DNA of 64,000 bases from CAWCAW01 sp963714125 (GCA_963714125.1 OY970234.1:2108001-2172000), one strand, 5' to 3'; shown: positions 26,946 through 36,156, numbered from the stretch's first letter. Program-made: numbers and translations. The notes: generated from the letters alone by a model not told the origin.

Positions 26946-28304
26946 GTGGATCAGGAGGAGCAAGGGCCCGTCACCGCCTCCTTTCCCGAGCCCAGTGCGT
27001 TGAGCCCGGACGTGAGCAGGCCGTGGGGGGCGGTCGGACCCGATACGTCATCAGGGTCCCCGTGGACGGTGGCACCCACGTCGCCACCTGTGGCCGGCCC
27101 TGCGGCGGGCGATTCGCCCACTTCAGGTATGTCCGGTGCGCCTTTCGACGCGCCCACCGATCCCGCTGGCCGGGTGACTCGCTCGGCGCCCCCGTGGTTG
27201 GTGGTGGCCGTGGTGGCCGCCCTGATCGGTGGGGGAGTAGGGGCCGCCATTACCGAGGCCGTGGGCCGCAACCCGGCGACGTCAACGGTCAAGGAAGTAG
27301 CCCCGGGCCCGGCGTTGGCCGGCGGCGCATCCATCCCCGCCATCGTGCAGAAAATTCTGCCCGAAGTGGTGACGATCAATGCCACCGGTCCGGCCACGTC
27401 GATCCTGGGCGGAAGTACGACGCAACAAGATCAAGGCACCGGGATGATCGTGTCGAGCAGTGGGGAAGTGGTGACCAACAACCACGTCATCGCCGGCGCC
27501 ACCACCATTACCGTCACGCTGTATCACCAGACCACGGCACTCACGGCCACCTTGGTGGGCGCTGATCCCAGCTCCGACATGGCCCTGCTCAAGATCAAGT
27601 CGCCACCCGGGAATCTGCAAACAGTGTCGTTCGGCGATTCCACCCAGCTCCAAGTGGGAGACGCTGTCATTGCTGTGGGCAACGCGCTCGGCCTTTCGGC
27701 CGGAACGCCGACGGTGACGTCGGGCATCGTGTCGGCGACGGGGCGAACGGTCCAGGCCGCCGACGCCGGTGACGGGAACACCGAGAACCTCACCAACATG
27801 ATCCAGACCGACGCCGCCATCAACTCCGGCAATTCGGGGGGGCCACTGGTGGACTCGGCCGGCCAGGTGATCGGGATCAACACGGCGGTGGCCTCGTCGA
27901 CGGGCACGAATGCGCCGGCCCAAAACATCGGCTTCGCCATTCCTTCGAGCACCATCGAGGGGCTGTTGCCCACCCTGCGCACCGGCGGCACGGCGGGGGC
28001 GGCCGGGGCTTACCTCGGCGTCGATGTGGAGGACATGTCGGTGCAGATCCAACAGGAATACGGGTTGGAGCCGTCCACCGGAGCGCTAGTGGGATCGGTG
28101 GTGGTGGGTTCGCCCGCGGCGTCGGTCGGGATCGAAGTGGGCGATGTCATCGTCAGCTTCAACGGCAAGACGGTGAGCTCGGCGCAAGACCTCGTGAGCG
28201 ATGTACAGAGCTCAAAGCCCGGTGACAGCGCACGCCTCACGTTGTGGCGGGGGCAGCAGAAGCTGACGCTGACGGTGTCTTTGGCCCGGGCTCCAGCTAG
28301 CTGA
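26946..28304 (+). CDS. HtrA/DegP-type membrane-anchored serine protease with PDZ domain
   Basis: A 452-aa surface quality-control protease. Order: Pro-rich cytoplasmic lead (1-78), one membrane helix (about 80-100), trypsin-like domain with His180 (TNNHVI), Asp211 (SSDMALLKI) and Ser297 (NSGNSGGPLV), then a PDZ domain (about 355-445; YLGVDVEDM, VGIEVGDVIVSFNGK). All three catalytic residues are present. GTG 26946 has AGGAG nine bases upstream. It stands alone, with a 228-bp upstream gap and a convergent gene downstream. Confidence 0.92.
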   Translation: MDQEEQGPVTASFPEPSALSPDVSRPWGAVGPDTSSGSPWTVAPTSPPVAGPAAGDSPTSGMSGAPFDAPTDPAGRVTRSAPPWLVVAVVAALIGGGVGAAITEAVGRNPATSTVKEVAPGPALAGGASIPAIVQKILPEVVTINATGPATSILGGSTTQQDQGTGMIVSSSGEVVTNNHVIAGATTITVTLYHQTTALTATLVGADPSSDMALLKIKSPPGNLQTVSFGDSTQLQVGDAVIAVGNALGLSAGTPTVTSGIVSATGRTVQAADAGDGNTENLTNMIQTDAAINSGNSGGPLVDSAGQVIGINTAVASSTGTNAPAQNIGFAIPSSTIEGLLPTLRTGGTAGAAGAYLGVDVEDMSVQIQQEYGLEPSTGALVGSVVVGSPAASVGIEVGDVIVSFNGKTVSSAQDLVSDVQSSKPGDSARLTLWRGQQKLTLTVSLARAPAS

Positions 28305-28318
28305 CGATCGAGCGTCCG

Positions 28319-28334
28319 CCCCCGTCAGTGGGGG
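28319..28334. terminator. Possible bidirectional terminator hairpin
   Basis: CCCCC, a six-base loop, then GGGGG between the convergent htrA-like gene (ends 28304) and the deacetylase gene (ends 28325). It overlaps the deacetylase stop. There is no T-tract on either side, so it may only pause or protect transcripts. Confidence 0.25.
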
Positions 28335-29110
28335 AGGAGCGTGTCTTCGGGCGGCGCCCCGGTCGGCGCGCCCACATGGATGTACCACTCCTGGCCCCAG
28401 ATGGTGGCAAAGGTGGCATCGTCTACGGCCAAGAAGAACGATGAATCGGAAATCTGACTGACGTGCGCCCGCATGGCGTCACGCTTGCGAGTGACGTATG
28501 CGCTCACGTCCACGGTGGTGGTGATGCGTTCGGCCGGCACGCCCAGGATCTCGATCATCTCTTTGGGCGGACCGAGAGAGTTGCCCGCCTCTTCGGCGGC
28601 GGCGCTGATGGAGCGCACATAGTCACGGTTGATGGTGGCCATGTAACGGCCCGGAGTCCCGGCCAGTTCGCCGGCCCGCGTGCCGACTTTGTGGACCTGG
28701 ATGTGGTCGGGATGCCCGTAGCCGCCGTGTTCGTCGTAATAGACGAGCACGTCGGCCTTCTCCGCTTCGAGGATGGCCACCAGCGGCGCTGCGGCCACGT
28801 CCACGTCGATTTGGCAGAACGACGAGGGATTGAGGTTGGCGGGGTCCCCGTCCATGCCTGAGTCGTGAAAGCCGAGGATCTCGTGACGAGCGACGCCGAG
28901 GATGTCGGAGGCGGCATCGAGTTCACGAGCCCGCCGTTGTATCAGTGTCTCGCCGGGCTCGAGCAGTCCCTCGGGGGTCTCGCCCAGAGCGCCGTCAGTG
29001 GCGGTGACGAGAACGATCCGGTGTCCGTCGGCGGCCAGGCGCGCCATCGTTCCCCCCGTGGCAATGGCTTCGTCGTCGGGATGGGCATGGAAGAACACCA
29101 GGGTGGCCAT
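28325..29110 (-). CDS. PIG-L/LmbE family N-acetylglucosaminyl deacetylase
   Basis: A 261-aa zinc deacetylase of the family including MshB and Mca (mycothiol). The metal motif AHPDDEAIATGGT is at residues 9-21, and the second His is in YGHPDHIQVHKVG. DEHGGYGHPDH and the long C-terminal block ending WGQEWYIHV are closer to MshB/Mca than to teicoplanin-type deacetylases, so mycothiol metabolism is a fair guess. Its promoter is in the 208-bp gap 29111-29318, where I see only a short hairpin (CCTTCG/CGAAGG). Confidence 0.85.
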   Translation of the reverse strand: MATLVFFHAHPDDEAIATGGTMARLAADGHRIVLVTATDGALGETPEGLLEPGETLIQRRARELDAASDILGVARHEILGFHDSGMDGDPANLNPSSFCQIDVDVAAAPLVAILEAEKADVLVYYDEHGGYGHPDHIQVHKVGTRAGELAGTPGRYMATINRDYVRSISAAAEEAGNSLGPPKEMIEILGVPAERITTTVDVSAYVTRKRDAMRAHVSQISDSSFFLAVDDATFATIWGQEWYIHVGAPTGAPPEDTLLPH

Positions 29111-29318
29111 GACAAATCACCCTACCCACCCGCGACGCGGGAGCGACCACAGCCGGCAGTACCTCTTTCGGTATCGAGTCATACGGGCGGGACACCGGGT
29201 CTACTACTAGCCCTCAGCCTTCGAGTCCCGAAGGACTTGCGGCTCCGGATCGTCCCCTTACCGGCTGGTCGGCCCAGCGCAGCGTATCGGTAGCCAGCGC
29301 GAGCAGGGGAGCGAAGCC

Positions 29319-29984
29319 TTAGGGCGTGAACAGCTTCCAGTGCCCCTCGGAGACAACTTCTACGGCGCCGTCGGTCACCTTGATAGCGGTCTGGTCGTCA
29401 ATGGCGTAGCCCGGCACGGGCAATCCGGCGGCCCATTTCTGCGCCTCGGCCATGGAGTTGTCGGGCATGTCTTCGTGGTCCACATGCGGAAAAATGGCGA
29501 AATCGACCAGGGCCAACGCCTCGGTGCCACCACTGGGCGGCGTCCAGTGGGCGAAGCCCTCTCCGATAGTGGGGGCCATGACCATGCTCCCGCCGCTGAT
29601 CCCCACGTAGACCGCCGACAGCGAAGGCAAGAGCTCGGCTAGTCCGGACTGCCGCATCCAGTGAGACAAGTACAAGGCATCACCACCGCCCACCAACAAC
29701 GCGTCCGCCTCTTGGACCTGGGGGACCCAATCCTCTCGATTGAGGCTGGGCAACGCAGTGAGCTCCAACACTCCCAAGGACTTCCATCCCAACTCGCACA
29801 TGGGAGTTCGAGCTTGTCCGGTGATGAAGCGCCACGCGGCCGGAGGTCCGCCTTCAGGATGGCCATACGACGCAGTCGGAATACATAAGGCGTTGCACTC
29901 GGTAATCGGTTTGCCCAGGAAGTCGACGAGCGCGCTCTGGATGCTCGTGTTCTTGATACCGGCTGACGTGAGCAGAAGCTTCAT
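29319..29984 (-). CDS. Peptidase S51 (dipeptidase E-like) protein
   Basis: A 221-aa glutamine-amidotransferase-like fold, peptidase family S51. The nucleophile elbow is YVGISGGSMVMAPTIG with Ser in G-x-S-(G)-G; LLVGGGDALYLSHWM and FAIFPHVDHEDM are further family blocks. Members cut Asp-X dipeptides or cyanophycin, and the substrate here is not clear. ATG 29984 gives MKLLLTSAG; an ATG at 29993 directly after GGGAAG is possible. Confidence 0.82.
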   Translation of the reverse strand: MKLLLTSAGIKNTSIQSALVDFLGKPITECNALCIPTASYGHPEGGPPAAWRFITGQARTPMCELGWKSLGVLELTALPSLNREDWVPQVQEADALLVGGGDALYLSHWMRQSGLAELLPSLSAVYVGISGGSMVMAPTIGEGFAHWTPPSGGTEALALVDFAIFPHVDHEDMPDNSMAEAQKWAAGLPVPGYAIDDQTAIKVTDGAVEVVSEGHWKLFTP

Positions 29985-30063
29985 ATTGAACATTCTTCCC
30001 ACCGCTGCAAGGCCGGCACCAAGGCTCCGCTGATCGATCGTTGTGGGTAATACCTAAAACGGT

Positions 30064-30537
30064 ATGGGTGGTCCGAGACGGTCGGTCTGGTTGACTGACG
30101 AGGTGGGCAGAAGGCTCGCCGGAATCGTCGTCGGGGTGGCATTGGTGGCCCTGGCAGCCTGTGGTCAGACCCCGGGGGCCGCAGGTCGCCACACCGGGCA
30201 CCCCCAGCCTGAACCATCGCCGGTGACCACACCGGTTCCGAACGGGACCGTCGTGGTGCACCTTCTCCTCACGAGCCCCAGCTCGGGACCGGTCCCAGAT
30301 CCTCACGGGACCTTCGTCCTCACCTCGAGGCAAGGCCTCAATGTCACCGGCAATCCCGAGGGCGCCATTTACTTCGACATGAGTGTGCCGCCGGGGTATT
30401 ACAACGAAGCATCTGGCATCGTTCATGACCAATACGACGGAGGGCCCAAAGGCGATCCTTGCCAATACGCCGGTCCGCCGGCCGTGGTGAAATCGGGCCA
30501 GGTCAGCTCGGCAATCGTCGGCTGCGGGCTGCCCTAA
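30064..30537 (+). CDS. Small lipoprotein
   Basis: A 157-aa predicted lipoprotein: basic N-region, hydrophobic stretch GIVVGVALVALAAC with the lipobox LAAC (Cys34), a His/Pro-rich linker, and a ~90-residue domain with TGNPEGAIYFDMSVPPGYYN and three Cys. A TTG at 30091 is an alternative start. No family recognised. It is divergent from the S51 peptidase. Confidence 0.6.
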   Translation: MGGPRRSVWLTDEVGRRLAGIVVGVALVALAACGQTPGAAGRHTGHPQPEPSPVTTPVPNGTVVVHLLLTSPSSGPVPDPHGTFVLTSRQGLNVTGNPEGAIYFDMSVPPGYYNEASGIVHDQYDGGPKGDPCQYAGPPAVVKSGQVSSAIVGCGLP

Positions 30538-30999
30538 TTGCGGGTCTCTGACGAGCGTTCTGCACATACGGTGTGCTTGTCACCCCGTGCCTGGCGCACC
30601 ACAGGCGGCACGGACATCATCCCTGGTCAGAGCATATTTATGGGCGCTTTTTTGTGTCCATATTTCCTCGGATAACCGCCGATAATGTATCTTATGTAAA
30701 GTAAGTCACGATGCAAAGGGCCGGTTTTCGCGCCCCATTCGTGAGGTCCTCCCCTTAACCCTTCAGGGCCAAGTGGGGCCTTGTGCCGGCCCTGCGCAGT
30801 TGAGTCGACGGGTGTAACAGCCGCCGACGCGCGCATCGGTGCAGCGTTTGAGCTCGTTTTTTGGTCCATGACGACGATGTTTTCCCAGCCCTCGGCGGCC
30901 GTATTTTCGGGCCCCAAAAGGCGCCTGGGACGGGTCATCGGCTGTCCCTTTGGAGGTCCCCGGAGGCCTTCGGCCGCCGACGGCTAGCGTCGTTGGGCT
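30538..30999. other. Intergenic region with AT-rich stretch, no gene seen
   Basis: 462 bases between the lipoprotein and the ABC transporter. A GC-rich hairpin (CCGTGCC/GGCACGG, 30585-30613) follows the lipoprotein gene, but without a T-run. From about 30630 to 30715 the sequence is unusually AT-rich (TATTTATG, CTTTTTT, ATAATGTATCTTATG), unlike the surroundings, and may hold promoters. Short frames here have no family-like features. Confidence 0.5.
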
Positions 31000-31992
31000 G
31001 TGCCTGAACCCGCCCGCCCCCCTACCGCCGCTCCCTCGCAAACGCCCTCGGACACGCCGAGCTCCCTGCTGCCGCCCCTGGTGAGCGCTCGAGGCCTGGT
31101 GAAGCGCTTCGGGGACTTCGTGGCCGTCGACGGCGTGGACTTCGACATCGCCCGAGGCGAGTCCTTCGGCTTCCTCGGGCCCAACGGCGCCGGGAAGACT
31201 TCCACCATGCGCATGGTTTCGTCGATGTCGCCTTTGAGCGACGGCACCCTACGTATCTTCGGCCTAGACCCCGCCACCGACGGTCCGAGCATCCGTAGCC
31301 GTATCGGGATCGTCCCCCAGGAAGACTCCCTCGACCTTCAGCTGACCGTGCTCGACAACCTGGTCGTCTACGGCCGCTACTTCGATCTCCCCCGCGCCGT
31401 GATTCGCGAGCGCGCCCATCGCCTCCTGGAGTTCACCCAGCTGACCGAGCGCGCCAACGACACGGTCGAGCCGTTGTCGGGGGGCATGAAGCGCCGGCTC
31501 ACCATCGCCCGCTCCCTGATCTCCGAGCCCGAGCTGCTCATCTTGGACGAGCCCACTACCGGGCTCGACCCTCAGGCGCGTCACTTGGTATGGGACCGGC
31601 TCTATCGCCTGAAGCAACAGGGCGTCACGTTGATCATTACCACCCACTACATGGATGAGGCCGAGCAACTCTGCGACCGGCTCGTCATCATGGACAAGGG
31701 TCGCTTCGCTGCCGAAGGCCCACCGCGCGACCTCATCACCCGCTACTGCACGCGTGAAGTGGTCGAGCTGCGCTTTGCCAACGAGGATCACGCCGTGGTG
31801 GCGCAACGCCTCGAGGGCCTAGCGGAACGCTTCGAACCACTCCCCGATCGCCTCTTGCTCTACAGCGACGACGGCGACGCCACCTTGGCGGCCGTACACG
31901 CGCTCGGCATTGTCCCCGACTCAACGTTGGTGCGGCGTTCCAGTCTGGAGGACGTCTTCCTCCGGCTGACCGGACGCACCCTGGTCGACTGA
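31000..31992 (+). CDS. ABC transporter ATP-binding protein (ABC-2 / NodI-DrrA type)
   Basis: A 330-aa ATPase of an exporter for drugs, lipids or polysaccharide. Walker A GPNGAGKTS, Q-loop IVPQEDSLD, signature LSGGMKRRL, Walker B LLILDEPTTGLD, and H-loop TTHYMDEAE are all intact. The C-terminal ~90 residues (about 240-330) form the regulatory domain typical of DrrA/NodI. GTG start. It is followed at 7 bp by two permease genes, giving a heteromeric three-gene exporter. Confidence 0.92.
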   Translation: MPEPARPPTAAPSQTPSDTPSSLLPPLVSARGLVKRFGDFVAVDGVDFDIARGESFGFLGPNGAGKTSTMRMVSSMSPLSDGTLRIFGLDPATDGPSIRSRIGIVPQEDSLDLQLTVLDNLVVYGRYFDLPRAVIRERAHRLLEFTQLTERANDTVEPLSGGMKRRLTIARSLISEPELLILDEPTTGLDPQARHLVWDRLYRLKQQGVTLIITTHYMDEAEQLCDRLVIMDKGRFAAEGPPRDLITRYCTREVVELRFANEDHAVVAQRLEGLAERFEPLPDRLLLYSDDGDATLAAVHALGIVPDSTLVRRSSLEDVFLRLTGRTLVD

Positions 31993-31999
31993 GGCAACG

Positions 32000-32818
32000 G
32001 TGGCAATCGAACAACAGTGGCAGGACCGAGGCACGGCGGAGGGGCTCTACGCCTATCCGCCCGTCCGTTCGCTCGCCTACTGGGCGTATCAGTACAAGCG
32101 CACGTGGCGAGGTTCCATCACCACCAGCTTTCTTTACCCAGTGCTGTATCTGACGGCCATGGGTGTGGGCCTCGGGTCCCTCATCGACAAACACACCCAC
32201 ACCGTCGACCATGTCCGGTACCTCGTATTTCTCGCCCCCGGTTTGTTGGCGTCCACGGCCATGCAGATCGGGGGCAACGAGTCGACGTATCCGGTCATGG
32301 GCGCCATCAAGTGGATGCGCACCTACTACGCCATGCTGGCCACTCCTTTGCGCGTCGTCGATGTGCTGCTCGGGCACCTGGGGTGGGTGGCGCTGCGTCT
32401 GCTCATGGTGTCGACGATCTACGTGGCCGTGATGGGCGCCTTCGGTACCGACGTCTCCCCTCTCGTGATCGTGGCCATCTTCGCCTCCGTGCTCACCGGA
32501 TTGGCCTTTGCCGCCCCCATCTCTGCGTTTGCCGCCACACAGGAGACCGACACCGGTTTCTCCACGCTGTACCGCATGGCGCTGATGCCGCTGTTCTTGT
32601 TCTCGGGGACGTTCTTCCCCGTCAGCCAGCTCCCGGCCTGGCTCCGTATCGTCGCCTACGCCACTCCCCTCTTCCACGGGGTGGCGCTATGCCGTGATTT
32701 GACGCTTGGTCGGCTCTCGTTGTGGCCCGATCTCGGACACGCCGCGTACTTGCTCGTCCTGACCGGCGTTGGGGTTGCTCTGGGGTTGCGTTCGTACCGC
32801 AAAAGGCTCGTGGTATGA
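32000..32818 (+). CDS. ABC-2 type permease (first of pair)
   Basis: A 272-aa membrane protein with six hydrophobic helices. The ABC-2 signature is around LFLFSGTFFPVSQLPAWLRI, and YLVFLAPGLLASTAM is the conserved block before helix 2. It pairs with the next permease; NodJ and DrrB are the best-known relatives. It ends in ATGA shared with the next start. Confidence 0.9.
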   Translation: MAIEQQWQDRGTAEGLYAYPPVRSLAYWAYQYKRTWRGSITTSFLYPVLYLTAMGVGLGSLIDKHTHTVDHVRYLVFLAPGLLASTAMQIGGNESTYPVMGAIKWMRTYYAMLATPLRVVDVLLGHLGWVALRLLMVSTIYVAVMGAFGTDVSPLVIVAIFASVLTGLAFAAPISAFAATQETDTGFSTLYRMALMPLFLFSGTFFPVSQLPAWLRIVAYATPLFHGVALCRDLTLGRLSLWPDLGHAAYLLVLTGVGVALGLRSYRKRLVV

Positions 32819-33618
32819 GCGGCCTGGCCATGCGCGTGGCGCCGGGGGGCGGGCTGGGTAGCCGCCGAGCAGCGCGGTTGGTGGAGCGCAACATCGTCTT
32901 TTACCGGCGCGGCTGGGTCTTTCTTCTTACTGGCTTCTTCGAGCCGTTCTTCTATCTGTTGTCCATCGGGGTGGGGCTCAACCATCTGGTCGGGTCCCTG
33001 CACATCGGTGGGCGCCTGGTTCCTTACACGGCGTACGTCGCTCCGGGCCTGCTGGCGTCGTCGGCCATGAACGGGGCGCTGTTCGATTCGACGTTCAACA
33101 TCTTTTTCAAATTGAAGATCGCCAAAACGTACGAAGCCGTCTTGTCGACACCGATGAGTGTGGGGGACATCGCGCTGGGCGAGCTGATCTGGAGTCTGAT
33201 GCGCGCCGGGCTGTATTCGGGCGCCTTTATGGTGGTCATGGCCGCCCTCGGCTACGTCGTGACCCCGTGGGTGGCGCTGTGTTACCCGGCCGCCTTGCTC
33301 ATCAGCTTCGCCTTTTCGGCTACGGGCATGGCCGCCACGTCGTATATGCGCAGCTGGCAGGACTTCGACAAGGTGTCCCTGGCCATCATCCCGCTGTTCC
33401 TCTTTTCCGCCACGTTCTACCCGCTCAGCGTCTACCCCACCTGGCTACAAGTGGTGGTGCAGTGCACGCCTCTCTATCAGGGGGTGGCCCTCATCCGAGG
33501 GCTCGACGCCGGCCTGTTCTCGTGGTCCTTGTTGGGCCATGCCGCCTACCTGGCCATCATGGGAACGATGTCGCTGGCCATCACCGGACGCCGCTTCGCC
33601 CAGTTGCTTACCCCGTAG
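32815..33618 (+). CDS. ABC-2 type permease (second of pair)
   Basis: A 267-aa six-helix permease related to the preceding one: YTAYVAPGLLASSAMNGA and IPLFLFSATFYPLSVYPTWL mirror its blocks. Its start overlaps the previous stop by four bases. Two different permeases with one ATPase suggest a heterodimeric channel. Substrate unknown; the gene next to it encodes a surface protein on the other strand. Confidence 0.9.
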   Translation: MSGLAMRVAPGGGLGSRRAARLVERNIVFYRRGWVFLLTGFFEPFFYLLSIGVGLNHLVGSLHIGGRLVPYTAYVAPGLLASSAMNGALFDSTFNIFFKLKIAKTYEAVLSTPMSVGDIALGELIWSLMRAGLYSGAFMVVMAALGYVVTPWVALCYPAALLISFAFSATGMAATSYMRSWQDFDKVSLAIIPLFLFSATFYPLSVYPTWLQVVVQCTPLYQGVALIRGLDAGLFSWSLLGHAAYLAIMGTMSLAITGRRFAQLLTP

Positions 33619-33627
33619 GGAAAGCTC

Positions 33628-34317
33628 CTAGCGCCGGACGAACCACCGAGCCACGTAGCGCAGCGCGTTCGAGTCGAAGTAGAGGACCGTTCCGATCAGC
33701 AGCAAGAACAAGCCCACCAAGGCGGTGATCTGGAAACCCAGACCGAGTCCCGTGAAGGCAAGGGCCGTCGGGGGTGCCGTCACCGCTTTGGTCACGACGG
33801 GCGCAACCGTGGTCGGAGGAGAAGTTGTGGTGGGGGCGACGGTGGTGGTGACAACGACAACGCTGTCGCTGATCACGATGGTCCATTCGCTGGAGTTGTT
33901 GCCAAAGGCGCCGTTGTTGTCATTGGCCAAGAGGTAGAGCTCGCCGCTGGATGGAAATGGTGAGCTGTAGCTCTCCCCGATTTCGAAGGGAATGCCGGTC
34001 GTGCCCACCCTGCCGATCAGGGAGTAACACTTGAGCGTCGGCGCCGTGAACTCGCTGTGGGGTACGGCGCATGCTCCCCCGTTGGGATCAGCCGAGAGCA
34101 TGTTGTAACGACGGAAGTAGATGGTGCCGCTCGCGGTGATGCTGAGCGTCTCGCCCGCGGTGACGGCGAAACCGGTGTTCGTCCACGTGGGGCTGCCGCC
34201 CACTTGGATGCTCATGGACTGCGCTTGAGCAACCCCTGCCATAGCGGCTATCCCGGTGGTGGCAAGCAGCACCACCCCGAGCAGCAACACCGACAGAGAT
34301 GTGCGTCGAGACTTCAT
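33628..34317 (-). CDS. Secreted PA-IL/LecA-like domain protein with LAxTG sorting signal
   Basis: A 229-aa surface protein. A signal peptide (1-32, ends AQAQS) precedes a ~115-residue domain with WTNTGFAVTAGETLSITASG, IGRVGTTGIPFEIGESYSS and LYLLANDNNGAFGNNSSEW, the pattern of the galactose-binding PA-IL (LecA)-like fold. Then come a Thr/Pro stalk (TTTVAPTTTSPPTTVAP), the motif LAFTG, a hydrophobic helix and a basic tail RYVARWFVRR. LAxTG is the class E sortase signal of high-GC Gram-positives, so it is probably wall-anchored. Convergent with the permease gene (10 bp). Confidence 0.75.
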   Translation of the reverse strand: MKSRRTSLSVLLLGVVLLATTGIAAMAGVAQAQSMSIQVGGSPTWTNTGFAVTAGETLSITASGTIYFRRYNMLSADPNGGACAVPHSEFTAPTLKCYSLIGRVGTTGIPFEIGESYSSPFPSSGELYLLANDNNGAFGNNSSEWTIVISDSVVVVTTTVAPTTTSPPTTVAPVVTKAVTAPPTALAFTGLGLGFQITALVGLFLLLIGTVLYFDSNALRYVARWFVRR

Positions 34318-34617
34318 GGAGACCGGTCAAGTGGCACTGCCCAAACTGGGCAAATGGGGGGCCGCTCGCCTTTCCTTTTTTTCACTATAAGCATCACACC
34401 CGCCACGCTGCCACGCATCGTCAAAATTGGTGTCTGTTGTGCTGACTGCACCCTGCGTAAGTGGCCTTTCACCGGTGGTGAGCCTTGCTCCTATTGCCGA
34501 CTTCCCTTTCGGGCGATTTGGAGTCCCATCCGTACTCCCCCAGGCCTGGGCCCGACTGCCTAAAGATGGCTTCGTCAACGTTTGCAGACTGCGAACGTTG
34601 CGGGAATGGGCGAGTCT
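34318..34617. other. Intergenic region, likely leader/promoter of the LAFTG protein gene
   Basis: 300 bases between the XRE regulator and the surface-protein gene, both on the minus strand. It includes a T-run (CTTTTTTT near 34372-34380) and inverted repeats such as CACCACCGGTG around 34470. On the minus strand this could be a 5' leader. I compared it with c-di-GMP and cobalamin riboswitch consensus from memory and found no match. No gene. Confidence 0.4.
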
Positions 34618-34923
34618 TCACGCGCTCAGCGGCTCGAAGTCGATGATGAGCTCGGTGCCCAGCGCCTTGGCGATGCGGTCCAGGCTGATCACCGTCGGGG
34701 ACACCTGACCCTTCTCCAAACGAGCAATGGAGGGCTGACTGGTCTTGGCTCGGCGGGCGAGCTCGGCTTGGCTGATGCCCGCTCGGCACCGGGCTGCTTT
34801 TACTGACGCGCCCACCATGATGGCGGTACGGGCTCGTTCGTAACGAGCGAAGGCGTCAGCTCCTCGGCGGGCGGCGGGCCGATTCCCAGTTCGACGGGGT
34901 GCCGTCGTGGTTCGAGCGGCCAT
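34618..34923 (-). CDS. XRE-family helix-turn-helix regulator
   Basis: A 101-aa DNA-binding protein. A basic N-terminus (1-35) is followed by a Cro/C1-type HTH: VKAARCRAGISQAELARRAK, TSQPSIARLEKGQVSPT, then LDRIAKALGTELIIDFEPL. The C-terminal GTELIIDFEPL strand is common in HigA-type antitoxins, but no toxin-like gene is adjacent. It is divergent from the small membrane gene at 34966, with an AT-rich dyad between. Confidence 0.8.
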   Translation of the reverse strand: MAARTTTAPRRTGNRPAARRGADAFARYERARTAIMVGASVKAARCRAGISQAELARRAKTSQPSIARLEKGQVSPTVISLDRIAKALGTELIIDFEPLSA

Positions 34924-34928
34924 ATCAA

Positions 34929-34943
34929 AGATGAAATATATCT
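34929..34943. promoter_or_regulatory. AT-rich dyad between XRE regulator and membrane gene
   Basis: AGAT-7 bases-ATCT in a short AT-rich stretch in the 42-bp divergent gap, just upstream of the XRE start. Position and symmetry fit an operator for autoregulation, as in many XRE regulators; there is no direct proof. Confidence 0.3.
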
Positions 34944-34965
34944 AAGGCGATTAGCCTCTTCGGCG

Positions 34966-35262
34966 ATGGGCAGGCTCAACCGGGCACAGCGCGTCGTGCT
35001 GGTGGTGGCTCTTGGTGTGGGTCTCGTACTCCTCGGCCAGTTCATCGAAGGCCGTTTGGGAGTAGGGGCGGTGGGCTGGGTCGGCTACGCCCCTCTCAGC
35101 CGAGGCTTTGTTTTTCCGGGCGGCCATCGGTGGGGCGATCTCTTTCTGTGGCTAGGAATTACCGCCACGTGGGCGGTGGCATCGATGGTGATTCTGCGCA
35201 CCCATGGGCCCGCATCGGTCCCCCGGTCGGATCGATCCTCGGAAGCTTCACCGTCGGCCTGA
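34966..35262 (+). CDS. Small two-helix membrane protein
   Basis: A 98-aa protein with two membrane helices (about 9-25 and 56-75) separated by an aromatic/Gly-rich loop (GWVGYAPLSRGFVFPGGHRW), and a Ser-rich tail. No family recognised. It starts 43 bp from the divergent XRE regulator and may be its target. Confidence 0.6.
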   Translation: MGRLNRAQRVVLVVALGVGLVLLGQFIEGRLGVGAVGWVGYAPLSRGFVFPGGHRWGDLFLWLGITATWAVASMVILRTHGPASVPRSDRSSEASPSA

Positions 35263-35336
35263 ACCGCTCCGATCAAGGCCGCCTAACGGGTGCGCCGTAG
35301 ACTGGAGTGACTCGACTGCTTGGCCAGGAGGCACCC

Positions 35337-36116
35337 ATGCCCATCACCCAGGAAGAGATGATTCTCCGCATCCCTCAGCCCCCCGTGTTCGACACCGTGG
35401 AAGAGGAGCGCCTCCATCGCAAGCAGCGGCTGGCGGCTGGCTTCCGGCTGTTCTCCAAGTTCGGTTTCGAGGAGGGTGTGGCCGGTCACATCACGGCCCG
35501 GGACCCGGGAGACCCGGAGCTGTTCTGGGTCAACCCCTTTGCCATGGCCTTTGCCCACATCTCGGTCTCGGACCTCATCTGCGTCAACTCACGCGGTGAC
35601 GTCGTCGAAGGTGATCGCCCTGTCAATGTGGCCGCCTTCGCCATTCACTCTCAAGTGCACGCGGCGCGCCCTGACGTCGTGGCGGCGGCCCATTCGCATT
35701 CGGTGCACGGCAAGGCGTGGTCCTCGCTGGGGCGCAAGCTCGATCCCATCACCCAAGACGTGTGTGCCTTCTACGGCGACCACGGCCTCTTCGACGACTA
35801 CACGGGCGTCGTCGTCGACGTCGACGAGGGAAAGCGCATCGGCGTGGCCCTCGGCGAGCACAAGGCGGTCATCCTGCGCAATCACGGCCTGTTGAGCGTG
35901 GGGCACAGCGTGGACGAAGCGGTGTGGTGGTTCATCACCATGGAGCGCTCGTGTCAGGCCCAACTACTCGCCGAAGCCGCCGGCACACCGGTGCTCATCG
36001 ACAAGGAGATGGCCGAGCTGACCTCTACGCAGGTGGGCAACCATTACATCGGCTGGCTGGCCTTCCAGTCGTTGTATGAGCGGATCGTGCGCGAGCAGCC
36101 CGACCTGCTCGACTGA
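35337..36116 (+). CDS. Class II aldolase/adducin domain protein
   Basis: A 259-aa zinc-dependent aldolase-fold protein. EGVAGHITARDP holds the first metal/substrate residues, AAAHSHSVHGKAWS the zinc His pair, and RNHGLLSVGHSVDEA the third metal-binding His. Length and blocks fit the adducin-like family used in sugar or aldehyde metabolism rather than a canonical fuculose aldolase. AGGAGG lies six bases before ATG 35337. The luciferase-like gene follows 40 bp later, so both may serve one pathway. Confidence 0.85.
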   Translation: MPITQEEMILRIPQPPVFDTVEEERLHRKQRLAAGFRLFSKFGFEEGVAGHITARDPGDPELFWVNPFAMAFAHISVSDLICVNSRGDVVEGDRPVNVAAFAIHSQVHAARPDVVAAAHSHSVHGKAWSSLGRKLDPITQDVCAFYGDHGLFDDYTGVVVDVDEGKRIGVALGEHKAVILRNHGLLSVGHSVDEAVWWFITMERSCQAQLLAEAAGTPVLIDKEMAELTSTQVGNHYIGWLAFQSLYERIVREQPDLLD

Positions 36117-36156
36117 CGCACCGCATACCGTCCCACCCACCAGACAAGAGGTGACA

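Noticed and set aside
30627..31041. Short frames in the 30.5-31 kb gap
   Set aside because: No good start, composition unlike real genes here, and no recognisable blocks.
34318..34617. c-di-GMP or cobalamin riboswitch before the LAFTG gene
   Set aside because: Fragments such as GGTGAAAGGCC and ACGCAGGG looked suggestive, but the order and core motifs do not fit either consensus as I know it.
34618..34923. HigBA-type toxin-antitoxin pair
   Set aside because: The XRE protein is HigA-like at its end, but neither neighbour resembles a HigB/RelE toxin.
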